Shown here: positions 9,801 to 19,100 of the stretch, piece by piece | How positions within the stretch are numbered: position 1 is the stretch's first letter | Layout of the letters: every line of letters starts with the position of its first letter | Origin: Catonia carolina | Taxonomy: Eukaryota; Arthropoda; Insecta; Hemiptera; Achilidae | Direction of reading: 5' to 3' | Length of the DNA: 64,000 nucleotides | Assembly: GCA_035578175.1 (NCBI GenBank) | Contig: JAQMRL010000006.1 | Coordinates: 66,510,001 to 66,574,000 of the forward strand | The notes under the pieces: generated by a model | What the model saw: the letters and a program-made list of their open reading frames with translations, nothing else | Databases searched by the model: none | Told to the model about the DNA's origin: nothing | Program-made: the position numbers and the translations under genes

Positions 9801-10709
9801 TGTAAAGGTCAAGTTACTACCTTCAGTGTGGAAAATATCTTCGTAATTTTTAATTAAGTTTATTATAGCGATTTTTTCTTCCTGGTTCATATGGTCTGTC
9901 CTAATTTTTGAAAAATCTAACTGTTTTGGTTGGTGATTAATCATATTAAAATTTGCGTTATATTTTCCGGATTTTAAATCATCATTCGTTAAGCAATAAT
10001 AATTATTTAAGTTTTCTAACGTAATAGATTCTTTTATTGTTACTTTCTTATCATCTAATGTAGGATTTAATATGGGACATAATGCTATACCATCCCTGAC
10101 ATGTACTATACTCTCTGGAATTTCCAGGCCAGATATATTTCTGTAGCGTAGTACTCCATTTCCATTTACTATATTCTTTACATTTAATTTTATAAATCTC
10201 TTTGTTCTACCTTCTATATTAAAAGATACTATTTCACGTTGACGAACAGATGTGCGCTCTGTTTGTTTACGTGACTTATCTAATTGTACGTTTTCTTTAT
10301 ATTCTGTATTAAAATAAAAGATAGGTATTTCTTTACCTTTAAAGATTAATTTATTATTAACGAAGTCTAAATTAATTTGCAAATTTCTTATAATATCTAA
10401 TCCTAATAATAAATCAAAATCTTGATGAAAATCGAACAAGTAAAATTTACTCTTAAACTTGCCGAATAATGCGATTCTACAACTAAAATTTTCTTTTGAG
10501 TTTCCATGTGCAGTGGTTACTTGAAAGGGGTCTTTTGTTAAACTAGTCTTATAAACTTCTGTTCCAATTATTTTTTTGACAAATGATCTAGTGCTCCCGG
10601 TGTCAATTAATATCCTAAAATTAGTTGCTGGATCTATAAAATACGGTAATTCATTTTTTTCATCTTGGAGGTTCATTATGGCGAACTGTCTATTTGGCCC
10701 TCTATTTCT
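6765..10709 (-). CDS. pol: Pol polyprotein of errantivirus (PR-RT-RNase H-INT)
   Basis: From its own ATG (10676) it is 1303 codons, with no stop or frameshift. Approximate residues from that ATG: protease ILIDTGST near 22-29; reverse transcriptase with CLVYLDDIIVYS near 460; RNase H from TTDASNFAIGAVL near 610; integrase HHCC finger around 930-980; integrase D, D, E near 1008, 1062 and 1095; then a basic C-terminal tail. The pol frame is in the -1 register relative to gag and is open back to a TTTTTTA heptamer in the gag frame at 10709-10715. Expression by -1 frameshifting is therefore likely; the ATG overlapping the gag stop is an alternative. All catalytic motifs I looked for are present. 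Confidence 0.93.
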   Translation of the reverse strand, partial: RNRGPNRQFAIMNLQDEKNELPYFIDPATNFRILIDTGSTRSFVKKIIGTEVYKTSLTKDPFQVTTAHGNSKENFSCRIALFGKFKSKFYLFDFHQDFDLLLGLDIIRNLQINLDFVNNKLIFKGKEIPIFYFNTEYKENVQLDKSRKQTERTSVRQREIVSFNIEGRTKRFIKLNVKNIVNGNGVLRYRNISGLEIPESIVHVRDGIALCPILNPTLDDKKVTIKESITLENLNNYYCLTNDDLKSGKYNANFNMINHQPKQLDFSKIRTDHMNQEEKIAIINLIKNYEDIFHTEGSNLTFTDKTKHIIRTTDEIPVYTRNYRYPEIYKEEVNRQIKDMLDQKIIQHSRSPWNSPIWIVPKKPDASGKKKFRLVIDFRGLNSKTIDDKFPLPNINDILDKLGKAQYFTTLDLASGFHQVEMDPDSVEKTAFSTDTGHYEFLRMPFGLKNSPPTFQRIMNNILRGIQNEKCLVYLDDIIVYSTSLAEHIVRLREVFERLRNANFKIQLDKTEFLRKEVAYLGHLVTAEGVKPDPKKVEAVKRYPIPKTTKEIKAFLGLLGYYRKFIKNFASITKPMTKCLRKGVKIDINNPQYVNCFEICKNVLSNEPLLQYPDFQKEFHLTTDASNFAIGAVLSQTKNGLDLPIAYASRTLNDSETRYSTIEKELLAIVWATKYFRPYLYGRKFKIFSDHKPLQWLFSIKEPNSKLLRWRLKLEEFDYEIVYKKGKRNLNADALSRIQLLNMNKNNSQNTGENIEISNNDDLQNLIEESVNLYFPELDDSQSMVANLDINEDLSSELIDAALRENLENIDVEDEEQEDSNQTIHSNYEGNTITKIPILEEPVNYGKHQVILSLVKYNPRKPKIKKLFNNSKTRLTVEISENNLESDVISFVKEYLVPNIKYHLYFEQSFYEKFTAIVAKYFKTSQLELVRCTNKILDITDEEELKEIINNYHIGKNNHRGIQETYEQIKRKYYWPNLKSHIQNYINKCETCLKTKYDRTPLKLELNLTPTASRPLQIIHVDSVTLDKQKFLTIIDSFSRYAQVYSIAGAQAIEIVNKLLNYFTHHGIPETIVSDNGTEFNNSLVKEFMQIYKIKLHFTSTQHPPSNGITERFHSTLIEHIRLINNQPEFKNQTIENKVKFATLAYNNSIHSVTKLTPFEVLYGHINTNSLLDIDIDRQVVNDFISNHREKTQKLYEIIKDVNHLTKENIINQRNTGREQLPEIPAEVYVRNMQKQSKTKNKYNKEKITSINERLKTAKIEERHHNTKGKIHLSKVKRPRKIKVIKGRSQPQNTNPVFNPVPGQSYSSVDHLRN

Positions 10710-11734
10710 AAAAAAGGGTTCTGTTCAAAATTTAGTGTTTGGCTATCCTGATAATTACTTTGATCATTGTTAACCGTGGGTTCAAAAGTTTGAAATTCGA
10801 AAGAGTCGAAGTTTTCTTGTGGCTCCTGTTCTTGTTCTAAGTTATGTCCGGATATTTGGTAGAGTTTCGGTCTCGGAGTTCCATCGGATTGCCTAGTCGA
10901 TGTACTCATAGGAGTAGGACGATACGGTTGATTTTGAATTGGTGTTGGTCTAGGAATATTGGCATTGGAATTATTAGGTAACGACGGTTGACGGAATTGG
11001 TGTGGTTGTATAAATCTTGGATTAGGATTTTGATAGAATGGTTTTTGGTAACTTTGTACTGGGAAAGCTGGATTTTGATTAAAATTTGGGTTTCGGTACT
11101 GTTGCGGCTTATTACTGAAATTATTCTGATTTTTATGAACAAACTGACTTTTACTTTGTGGGTTATGTTTACTTGGTTTAAACTGAAAGTCGTTGGTGAG
11201 CATGTTCAATGCTTCGGCCAGCGTACTTGGATTTTTAGTTCTCATTAATGATCCTAAAGGCTCATGTAATCCTCTTAATAATACTCTTAAAGCTAATTTG
11301 TTTACATATGCACATAATACTTTAGCGTTTGTTGGTTCTTTGTTAATAAAATAAGCTACCTGTAGATTTAAATGTTTTTGAATCTTTTCATAAAATTTAA
11401 AAGGTGTTTCACCGGCTTCTTGTTTAAGTTCAGCCATTTCTAAATTTAAAGTAAAACAATCACGTTTATCTACATAACTAGATAATAAATTTTGTCTAAC
11501 ATCAGCCCAAGCATAGCTGTTTGAACTGGTTACTAATTCTAAAGCTGGTCCTTTTATTTTTGTTAAAATGGTTGAGAATAAATATTCATTTTGGAAATCC
11601 TCTGGGTTATTGGTTACAAAAAATTTAGCTACTAATTTATCACAAATTGATATGAACCTATTTAACATCGTAGGTTCACCTGTAAATTCGGGTATCATGT
11701 CTAAATACTCCCTTTTTAAAGTTGGGGTTGCCAT
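10676..11734 (-). CDS. gag: Gag of errantivirus (352 aa)
   Basis: Starts at ATG 11734 about 330 nt after the primer site and ends at TAA 10678-10676, whose last A is the first base of the pol ATG. The N-terminal 190 residues look like a retrotransposon capsid. The C-terminal third is low-complexity, rich in N, Q, P and F, and has no CCHC zinc knuckle, so RNA binding would depend on this tail. The assignment rests on position directly before pol and on the fold-like pattern; the sequence is otherwise poorly conserved. Confidence 0.85.
   Translation of the reverse strand: MATPTLKREYLDMIPEFTGEPTMLNRFISICDKLVAKFFVTNNPEDFQNEYLFSTILTKIKGPALELVTSSNSYAWADVRQNLLSSYVDKRDCFTLNLEMAELKQEAGETPFKFYEKIQKHLNLQVAYFINKEPTNAKVLCAYVNKLALRVLLRGLHEPLGSLMRTKNPSTLAEALNMLTNDFQFKPSKHNPQSKSQFVHKNQNNFSNKPQQYRNPNFNQNPAFPVQSYQKPFYQNPNPRFIQPHQFRQPSLPNNSNANIPRPTPIQNQPYRPTPMSTSTRQSDGTPRPKLYQISGHNLEQEQEPQENFDSFEFQTFEPTVNNDQSNYQDSQTLNFEQNPFLEIEGQIDSSP
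10709..10715 (-). promoter_or_regulatory. Putative -1 frameshift heptamer TTTTTTA
   Basis: In the gag frame the heptamer reads T TTT TTA, the X XXY YYZ register needed for -1 slippage, 11 codons before the gag stop. After slippage the pol frame is open through to pol. UUUUUUA is the slippery sequence of HIV-1. A run of T in AT-rich DNA can arise by chance, and I did not identify a downstream stem-loop. Confidence 0.65.
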
Positions 11735-12060
11735 CTTTAAGTATTTTGATAAAAATGAATCTTAAAACTAGTACAAAAATTATTAACTACACTAATACAA
11801 AACAACAAATTACTTACTGTAATAAAATGAATAGATCTATGCTCATCATAGTATCGTTGCACTAAATACTTTAATTTTATTCACCTTCAAGATTTATATT
11901 AACTTATTTTCACTTAACTTTTTCACTTTATTCACTGAAACTTTTTATTCGTTAAACTAATAAATTTCTTCTTACATACTAAAGTTGGTTGTAGCGTGGA
12001 TATACTTCGTAAACGATTAAAATCGACGAAAATTATATGCATTAACTTTCTCGAAGCGAT
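11735..12060 (-). other. 5' leader of errantivirus
   Basis: About 326 nt between the primer site and the gag ATG. It should hold the RNA packaging signal and the env splice donor, but I cannot place either with confidence. Confidence 0.5.
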
Positions 12061-12078
12061 GTCCTACCGACTGCGCCA
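12061..12078 (-). other. Primer binding site, tRNA-Ser type
   Basis: The minus strand reads TGGCGCAGTCGGTAGGAC, which differs at the last base from the tRNA-Ser-type site of 17.6 and 297 as I recall it. It lies upstream of gag exactly where a primer site should be. Confidence 0.8.
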
Positions 12079-12315
12079 GTTAGGTCTCGAAAACAATCAA
12101 GACACTTTTTAAAAAAACAATTTTATTTAATTCCACATACATGGGAATCGAACTACGACTTTTACATATACACTGTAAAAAACATACATGTTCATTGTAT
12201 GCGGTTGAGTACAAGACTAAACTATTGTTCTATTAACGTTAAGAAAATTATAATAAAGAATTCTTAGAACTAAAGCCTAAACTATCAACTTACACTAGTA
12301 TCTTATTCTATAACT
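12079..12315 (-). repeat. Putative 5' LTR of errantivirus
   Basis: The right-hand end of this provirus. On the minus strand the segment could start AGTTA at 12315 and end TAAC(T) against the primer site, giving inverted AGT/ACT-type ends seen in this group. An AATAAA signal on the minus strand is at 12122-12127. The outer boundary is a guess, because the partner LTR is outside the window. A tRNA T-arm-like stretch (GTTCGATTCCC, minus strand) near 12144-12154 is probably coincidental. Confidence 0.4.
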
Positions 12316-12744
12316 TGTATAAACTAGTAATTCGGTTAGAAAATCATTTAATCATAAATGATATTGTGAGTTGAAAAAATACGGTCTCTAGATGATAACG
12401 TGGAGAAAGTATTACGAATATAAATAGACAGTCAAGGGGTTTTTCATTGTCTTCATGCTAGGTAAAAAATTATGAAGCCTCATCATTACGCTAAGCAATT
12501 GAAATCGCATAATCGACCTTCCCAAAATAATTTCACTAAATTAACTTCAACGTCAGTAGTAGGACTTCAGCGCTTACCTGAGGAGATTACTAATGAGGGA
12601 AATGTTCTTGTCTAAGCATCAACCTTCTGAGTACTTGTAAATTACTCAATTAGTACTGAGTAAATCTTTGAAAAATTTAAAAACGATCTTTAACCTAATT
12701 ATAAAATATAAAATGAAGCCCACTATTGATAGGACATATACGAG
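12316..12744. other. Flank with a dispersed 250-bp repeat
   Basis: No gene seen. Positions 12412-12660 are similar to 28730-28975 in the same orientation, with conserved stretches such as CAACGTCAGTAG and TTCAGCGCTTA. It is an unclassified dispersed repeat. Confidence 0.55.
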
Positions 12745-13680
12745 AGGACCCAAAAGTAACCGGACTATAAGCCCGCTGTTATTCAAAGACGTAGTAACAA
12801 GTCCTTCCACTACATGAGTTAGTAGAGACCTTCAACAAAAAGCTGCTCAGACGGCGTCAGTTAGTAGGTTAACGTTTGATCATATTGTTGTGTTTCTCTA
12901 CTGTTGTCATGTTCTGTCTGTGACGTTATTAGGAATCAAGCCAATCTTTCACTGGCTTGACGCTTGCTTGGTTTCTGACTCATACCCGTAACACGAAATC
13001 TCATTACCCGTATTGACTTCGGTTAACGAGTTTGGAATACTTATATTGTCGTTTTTGAAGACCTCACACAAAAATTATTGAAATGTTTTGTTAATCCAGT
13101 TTGAGAACGCGAGGAGCAAATGTAGCGGTAACCCGGCTGAATTGCAAATCCTCAGTAAAAATCCGCCACCACAAGCTCCAACTGACGCCTTTCTCTTCAG
13201 AAAATTCGTCGACCATGTAAAGATGATCTTCGCTGATTATCTGTGTATTTCTTTTGAGTTTCCATTGCTTCGGGATGTTAATGGACGCCCAAAACGAATA
13301 TCGCCTTCAACACAAATTTTATTACGTATAAAGCGCCCATACCACTCGAAAACTCGTGTGCAGCTAATAGCAACCTCAGTGAAAGCCTGTTGAAGCATTT
13401 GGTAAGCTCCCGTTGCCGATGTTTTAAGCAAAAAAAAAAAATTCAAACAATCTATATTTGCTTAAATTGGCCTTAACGGCGTCACAGACGAAGCTGGAAA
13501 ACAGTAAGAGAAACACAAAATTGTGCACATACGTTAACCTACAAACTTACAGCGTCTGGGCTGATGTTTGTTGAAGGGCTTTACGATCTTCATCTAGCGG
13601 AAGAACTCTCTACTTAATCTACGAATGGCACCGCACTGTCATTCCGGTTTTGTTTTTTGGTCTCCTAGTTTAGTATTCAT
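12745..13680 (-). mobile_element. Deleted mariner with long inverted ends, copy 1
   Basis: Inverted arms of roughly 200 bp (about 12745-12945 and 13475-13680) flank a mariner transposase remnant read on the minus strand. The N-terminal part (13446-13237) contains AYQMLQQAFTEVAISCTRVFEW, typical of mariner. It then passes to a fragment around the first catalytic region (a TGDD/E-type site followed by ETKQ.SSQW), with the rest of the transposase missing. The same internal junction occurs in the copy at 57305-58145, so this is a propagated nonautonomous family, not one decayed copy. Confidence 0.75.
13237..13446 (-). pseudogene. Mariner transposase N-terminal fragment
   Basis: About 65 codons of the DNA-binding region, read on the minus strand. 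It includes the helix-turn-helix segment AYQMLQQAF, the SCTRVFEWYGRF motif and a GRP-like linker (RFGRPLTSR). Frame breaks follow downstream. It is part of the nonautonomous mariner-derived element around it and has no catalytic core of its own. Confidence 0.8.
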
Positions 13681-14297
13681 TGCTTAATTTGTACCTGTTA
13701 CAACTGGTACTGTGATCCCTGAGTATTTTGGAACATGTTGGCATGACAACCAGATTGGATCACAGACAGACATTTCCTAGCAACCAACGCCGCTAAAAGA
13801 CCTAATTCAAACGAGCGAGGGCGCTGTGGCCCGTAGGTTGTGTCACTCCCTTAGTACCCTAGTTCACCGGATTCGACAAAGATCGTAGCAAGAAACAAAT
13901 TAGTCATACAAGGATTTCTAGTTCTTCAGAAATTTGCTTTGCCTGCTAAAAGGACGCCAACCTGTTAAGATGCGCTATTCTATCGCAGCTTTTTGGGTTC
14001 TTTTACAGCACTTAATTATTACCCAATATAGCCTACCTCTATCAGTCGGTACGCCGTACACTAGAGTCATCATTCACAATACATAAATTATGACACTTAT
14101 CGCTAAGGTCCGTTTCGGGATCTAGGTTATTAAATAATTATTACACTAAAGTTTACAATTACAAATATTTATTACTCTAAAAGACTACAAAATAAATAAT
14201 TAACTAATTATAATGAAGTTATACAATAAATGATTTAATAATTTACTTGAAATAAATACAAAACAATAAATAACTCAGTAGTTTACTTAGCACTAGA
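13681..14297. repeat. Repeat shared with 57000-57305; no gene
   Basis: The reverse complement of 57000-57305 matches much of 13681-14000, so the similarity between the two mariner-bearing loci extends beyond the inverted ends. Positions 13980-14070 also match 41640-41510 in inverted orientation. From about 14070 to 14297 the sequence is AT-rich with nothing recognisable. Confidence 0.55.
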
Positions 14298-14308
14298 TGC
14301 AATCAATT

Positions 14309-14488
14309 GCCGGCCGCATTGGCGAAGTTGGTAACGTGCTCGCCTCTCATCATGCGGTCTTGGGTTCGAATCCCATTCAGGCACGGGATTTTTTCATACG
14401 TTACAAAAAATCATTTCATCATTCACCGTCTGCATTAGCAGTAATTGCAGAACAGTCAGACGTTAAACAAAAAAAAAAAAAAAAAAAT
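14309..14488 (+). mobile_element. tRNA-derived SINE, complete
   Basis: A 5' tRNA-like region carries an A box (TGGCGAAGTTGG) and a B box (GGTTCGAATCC) at tRNA-like spacing. A family-specific body (CACCGTCTGCATTAGCAG, CAGTCAGACG) and an A tail at about 14469-14487 follow. An 11-bp duplication TGCAATCAATT flanks it exactly (14298-14308 and 14489-14499), showing LINE-mediated retroposition. A truncated relative lies at 37821-37945. Confidence 0.92.
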
Positions 14489-14570
14489 TGCAATCAATTT
14501 TATTGAATACACAAACATACAAAATACAGAAACTGACTTCACAAAAACTGCACATTAACTTTACACAATA

Positions 14571-14588
14571 CACACACACACACACACA
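14571..14588. repeat. (CA)9 microsatellite
   Basis: Nine uninterrupted CA units. Confidence 0.95.
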
Positions 14589-15034
14589 AAGATGGTATAA
14601 CAATACCTCGGATCCGTTGACCTGAAATAACGCCCCGATAATCGCTCGTCAAAATTCAACCGAATACGGACTGTGACCCCGCTCGGGGGTCTCTTTATAT
14701 ACTCATTTAAAAAGATCATTCCAGCAAAAGCAGAGAAACTCCATGCAAATGACGTACAAAAAAACCCTTTATAAATGAGTGCTAGAAAAATCGATTGTAA
14801 ACAAGTCAACAATAGGTCTTTTGTAAATAGAAGCTGTTACAAGCCAACCTTTTCATAGATAGTAGCGCAATGTCCTTTCAAACAACTATTATGAATAGGC
14901 ATACCTTTATAGCCACCCCATTGTTACTCTTGTCCTATTGTCACATATTGTTAACTATTTTACTCCATTATCCTCTCTTTACTATTTCCATGAACGAACC
15001 TCTACAAATTACGCGAACCATGTCTTATCGATAT
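14589..15034. other. No gene seen
   Basis: AT-rich flank between the SINE locus and the left arm of the inverted duplication. Short open frames here show no recognisable motif. Confidence 0.6.
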
Positions 15035-15179
15035 TGTCACAATATCTATGTTTTCATTTTGTTTTCTCCTAATTTTTATTTTATTTTTATGTAATATTTA
15101 GCATATATTTTTAATTTTATCTCGCCATTTATGAATTTATATGTATTTATTAATTAATTAATTAATATTTATTTTTTAT

Positions 15180-15560
15180 AACTTTGTTCGAATTCGAGTT
15201 TTCGCCGGATCTAGCCTACACGTTTCCAAAAATCCTGACCTCAGGAAACATGTTTTTAGTGGTTGGAGTGAGTGTGTCTGTGAATCCAAATAAAATATCC
15301 AAGAATGGAACATAATCCGAAGCTGAAACGTGAAACAATAGCCTCGTTTACTACTTTTTTTAGTGAAATTATGGGGATTCTCTGCTTTCGTAGAAATCCA
15401 GTATAATATGAAATAAAAAACCTGCAACATGTTATGTATTGTTAGTATTTTTCTCTACAGAGCCGAGTTTAAACTGCTTTACCCTATTTTTTTAAATTTT
15501 ACAGATAGATTTTCATTCTGTGTAATCATGAGTGATTAATGTTAGGTGATGTTTTTCATT
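15180..15560 (+). repeat. Fragment of the (GT)n TIR family
   Basis: Shares the CGAGTTTT.CCGGAT and ACACGTTTC segments, the internal GTGTGT tract, and the later TCTCTACAGAGCCGAGTTTA stretch with 42829-43768. It lacks the terminal inverted repeats. The inverted duplicate at 41010-41385 has the same truncation. Confidence 0.6.
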
Positions 15561-15787
15561 TTAAATTGTTTACTGATGATTAAATATTACCTAATTAAAC
15601 ATTTATATCGTTGGTTATCTATACTGCCAAATAAAAGTCGTATGAGTGCTTCACATAAGTGTATTTTTGTTTGTTTTTGAACGTTATCTGCAGTAGTTTT
15701 AAATAGTAAGTTTCCACTACATCTCGCTACACAAAAAAATTACATTAGCTAACTGTAAAGTAATTATTAACTTAATAATTTTTTCAG

Positions 15788-16165
15788 GAAGATGTTCATG
15801 GAAGGCCAGTTTCGAAGGAAACACCAGTGAAGACCCACAAAAGTTTTAAATTTCTCGGTACAATTATTGGTTTATTGGTATTTGTTCCGTTGGCTCTCGC
15901 CACAACATTGTTCTGCTTCTTCACTTGTTTCTTAGTTGGTAAAGTTCTCTGTGTAACTATACTCCATAATTGTTGCATAAGAGATTTCTGTGGATGCGAT
16001 GTGGAAACAATAGATGACGAAAGTGACTCACCATGTAAATGTTTTGGTAGATGTTTTATCCGGTGCTCAAATGAGTGTACTGAATGTGGTTGGGACAAGA
16101 TAAAAGATATAAACTACATTGGCTGGGAATGTCTTGACAAATTTGTGGATAAGTGTAACTCGTAA
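15788..16165 (+). CDS. Putative terminal exon: membrane-anchored cysteine-rich peptide, copy 1
   Basis: An open frame of 125 codons to TAA, preceded directly by a good 3' splice site (pyrimidine-rich, ending TTTTCAG at 15787); no ATG is needed if it is an internal or last exon. Residues about 20-58 are strongly hydrophobic, one or two membrane spans. The rest has many cysteines, including the motif SPCKCFGRCFIRCSNECTEC, and ends C-N-S. An AATAAA signal is at 16361-16366. The inverted copy at 39929-40291 keeps the same splice site and frame, which argues that it was or is coding. I do not recognise the family, and no upstream exon could be placed. Confidence 0.5.
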   Translation, partial: EDVHGRPVSKETPVKTHKSFKFLGTIIGLLVFVPLALATTLFCFFTCFLVGKVLCVTILHNCCIRDFCGCDVETIDDESDSPCKCFGRCFIRCSNECTECGWDKIKDINYIGWECLDKFVDKCNS

Positions 16166-19100
16166 AACGAATAACGGGCGAAAAACTATAATACAGTTAA
16201 ACTTATCGTAACAGCCACACTTATTTAGCGACCCTCCTCATTAAGTCCAACGAACGCTTCGTGAAAAGACGTTTACGTTTTCGGGCGATCAAACATTTTA
16301 CAAGCACAAGTTTTAGGGAATTTTCTATAATTTTAATGGGCACCAATTGCAGAGCCGTTTAATAAAGGATCACTTATTCAATGGCCCTGCACTAATTGCA
16401 CATGTTAGTTGTTCGCCTACTGCCATTCAGTTTTAGGTTGTGTACGGAATAATTAGTCTCCTACAATGCCAAGAATTAAAAAAATCAAAAGTACACATAG
16501 CGACTTGGCACGTACCTTGTACAATTATTTTAATTTGAAATCCTTGACCGCCAAATTCACGCCCTTTTACTGCTTACGCATAACGTAGGCCTTCTATTCT
16601 TATTAAAAACCTCGCCAAGGTTTTTTAAATCCCTCTTAAGCAACCACCTCACAAAAAGACCAATTTATTCGTAAAATTGTGGTGTTAGCTATAAGTGGTT
16701 TAACTGTACTTCTTATCAAAAAGTCTAAATGAATGTAAGAAAATCTAAACAAAAAGTTTAAATAAATTTTTAACATTTACATTCAAATCACTTGACAAAA
16801 CCGCTGTGGTTTTTTGGAATTCCTAAAAACAACTGTTATTATACGTATTTTAAAGTATGAATTTTTTGGTAAAAATATATTCTACAATTCATCGAATATT
16901 GAACTATAATGTTAACTACAACCACTATTACGTTTTCTTCATCATTTAAGCGAACAGTAGAACGTAAAAATGCAACCTAATGGGCCACACGCACTTTCAA
17001 TTTTCCTTTTTTTTCTTTACCTTTTGTTCTTTTAAAAAACCATTTAATAATTTCATTTAATTTATTTTAATTAGATTTAATTTAAGGTGAATTGTTGTTA
17101 CTCTGAACGTTTAATTAAGAGCAAAATAAAACAATGTACTGTATTTAAGAGTTTTATTGAAATATTGTATCATTGAAATAAAAGTGAATTTCTGTTAACT
17201 GTTTTTTGCATTAATTGTGTTGTTTATTACGAATCAAATTGATGATACCATGCTACTTCTACGCCGGTCCATCGTTAGTGTTTTCGCAGCTGTAGGAGCT
17301 GTCATCACTGTCCAGCTGCAGAAGAAACCGCTTCTTCTTTTGCTGCGGTGAGATAGCGCAGAAAGAAGCTACTCACAGCGCTTATACGGCCACAACTGGT
17401 TAATACATACGCAGGACTGAGCCAGTTAGAAGGCAGTCAGTCATCAGTATCAATCTCCTCTACGAGAAGGTCGAGACGGAAGATAATTTAAACGCTTACC
17501 ATTAATTTATTCTTTTGCTTTCCACACTGATCGTTCGCCTACAACTCGCTTGGCCAGCGGCCGCTCCTCTCCGAGGCAGCAGCAATGCTTCCTCTCCTCT
17601 ATCAAACTACTACGCCAGATGCTCGCCCGGTCCTACGTTTAACAACAATAGCTACGCCCACTGTGACATAAAAACACTTAATAATAAATGAATGCCGGAA
17701 ATTTAACTAAAAAAGTAAAAGAAAATAAAGTAGAATAGCATGATGGACCCGAGCAAATAAATTCGAATATGTTTTTGGGTGTTTGACTTCTAACATTAAA
17801 TACGTGATTAAAGTTAACAACAAACTTAACCGTTCTTAGGAGAACGGTGAGCAACAACTAAAACACAGTAGTACGATACTTACGTCCTGAAAGAACGCTT
17901 TTAACCTAATGCTTTAAGTAAATGAACGTTAACATAATTTATGTCTATCGAGTGCGTTTTGCAATGAGAATTGAGGTGCACTTTTATGTTATGCTTATGG
18001 AATTTGGATAAAGAGGGGGTAAATGTGGAAAAACCGCATTACATTACGTTGTAAATGTAATTTAATCTTTTCATTTCGCAAAATGAAGTTCGTATTAGCA
18101 TAACTTTGAAGTTAAGAAATTTTAGACAAATGAGGAACGAATACTCTTTAAACTCACGTAAAATTACTAAAATCCGTTCAGGAGAACTCGGCATTTAAGA
18201 GATTATAAATTCCCATTTAAAATATATTGGAAACGATTTTGCGTATGAAATTTATATGATTATTTTAAAACGTTTTTAAATTCACTCGAAAAAATTACAA
18301 ATTTGAGGTTGAATTAACTTGGATGTTCAATTCTTTTAAAACAGATCCTTAGTTTATTTGAAAAGAAGAAGCTCTGTTCAGGTATTGTCTGATTGTTTTT
18401 CAAGTGGTCGTTAGAGCTTTGAATAATCAGCTTGGCAAGACTGACGTAGTCGTTCTCTTTTGTGTCATTTTTATCTACGTATTCATTTTTAATCCGAATA
18501 TTTTGAACAAAACCCGAGTTTTTAACATATTGTAACACCTAATCGTATGTTGATTTGGAATCTGGATTTAATAAATAAAATAATCACACTACCTTCGGGC
18601 TTATATTAATTATTGACTGTTACAATCATTATATAACTAATAATTTTCACTACTTACAATAAATTCAATTAGATTACTTTGAATTAATTAATTACAAACT
18701 TAGCTACTCATAAATATTGCTAATCTAGGAGTCCCCTCAAAATTGCCGTCCTTCCGTAAAGACGTCACCAAAATAAGAGTACATGATTACATGAGTAGGA
18801 CAAAATTAAACAACTAGCTCTAACTATCGACTTCATTTCAGTCCCTGAGAATCAAGACAACCAATCTCTTCTGAATAAATTTTGGTAAATGACAAAAAAA
18901 CTGTATGAAGCTGTAATGAAAAAACTGAGGACACAACACAGTGCCAAACACGAGATTATATATGGTAGTTTTCACCCAATTTCACGTGAAAAAATACGGT
19001 GCTAGATATCAAACTAAGTAAGGTGGAATATCCACCAAAGTAGATGACAACCGCCAAACTAAGTAAGAGGTACAAGCACAGCAAACTTCACCAAACAAAA

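Larger units (their letters stand above)
1..12315 (-). mobile_element. Errantivirus-like endogenous retrovirus, 3' end beyond window
   Basis: Read on the minus strand, this provirus runs from a putative 5' LTR, a tRNA-Ser-type primer site, gag and pol to env, which leaves the window at position 1. The gag-pol-env order, the RNase H-integrase order, and an Env with a furin-like RKKR site followed by GLINGLG are those of insect errantiviruses (gypsy/17.6/297 group). Gag and pol are long and uninterrupted; env is split only by the gypsy element at 565-5812. The 3' LTR is not in the window, so LTR identity, and hence age, cannot be judged. Confidence 0.88.

Noticed and set aside
6765..10676. Idea that the errantivirus pol belongs to the same family as the inserted gypsy element
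   Set aside because: Different primer sites (tRNA-Ser against probable tRNA-Leu), different Gag types (no zinc knuckle against two) and env present in one only.
12060..12160. tRNA gene suggested by a T-arm-like GTTCGATTCCC and an A-box-like TGGCGCAGTCGG on the minus strand
   Set aside because: The B-box-like motif lies upstream of the A-box-like one, the wrong order for a tRNA. The second motif is explained as the retroviral primer site.
13088..13393. 101-codon plus frame over mariner copy 1
   Set aside because: Antisense of the mariner transposase remnant; the 57681-57896 minus frame is the same shadow in copy 2.
14297..14506. 69-codon frame across the SINE
   Set aside because: It runs through the tRNA part and the A tail (poly-Lys); it is a retroposon, not a gene.
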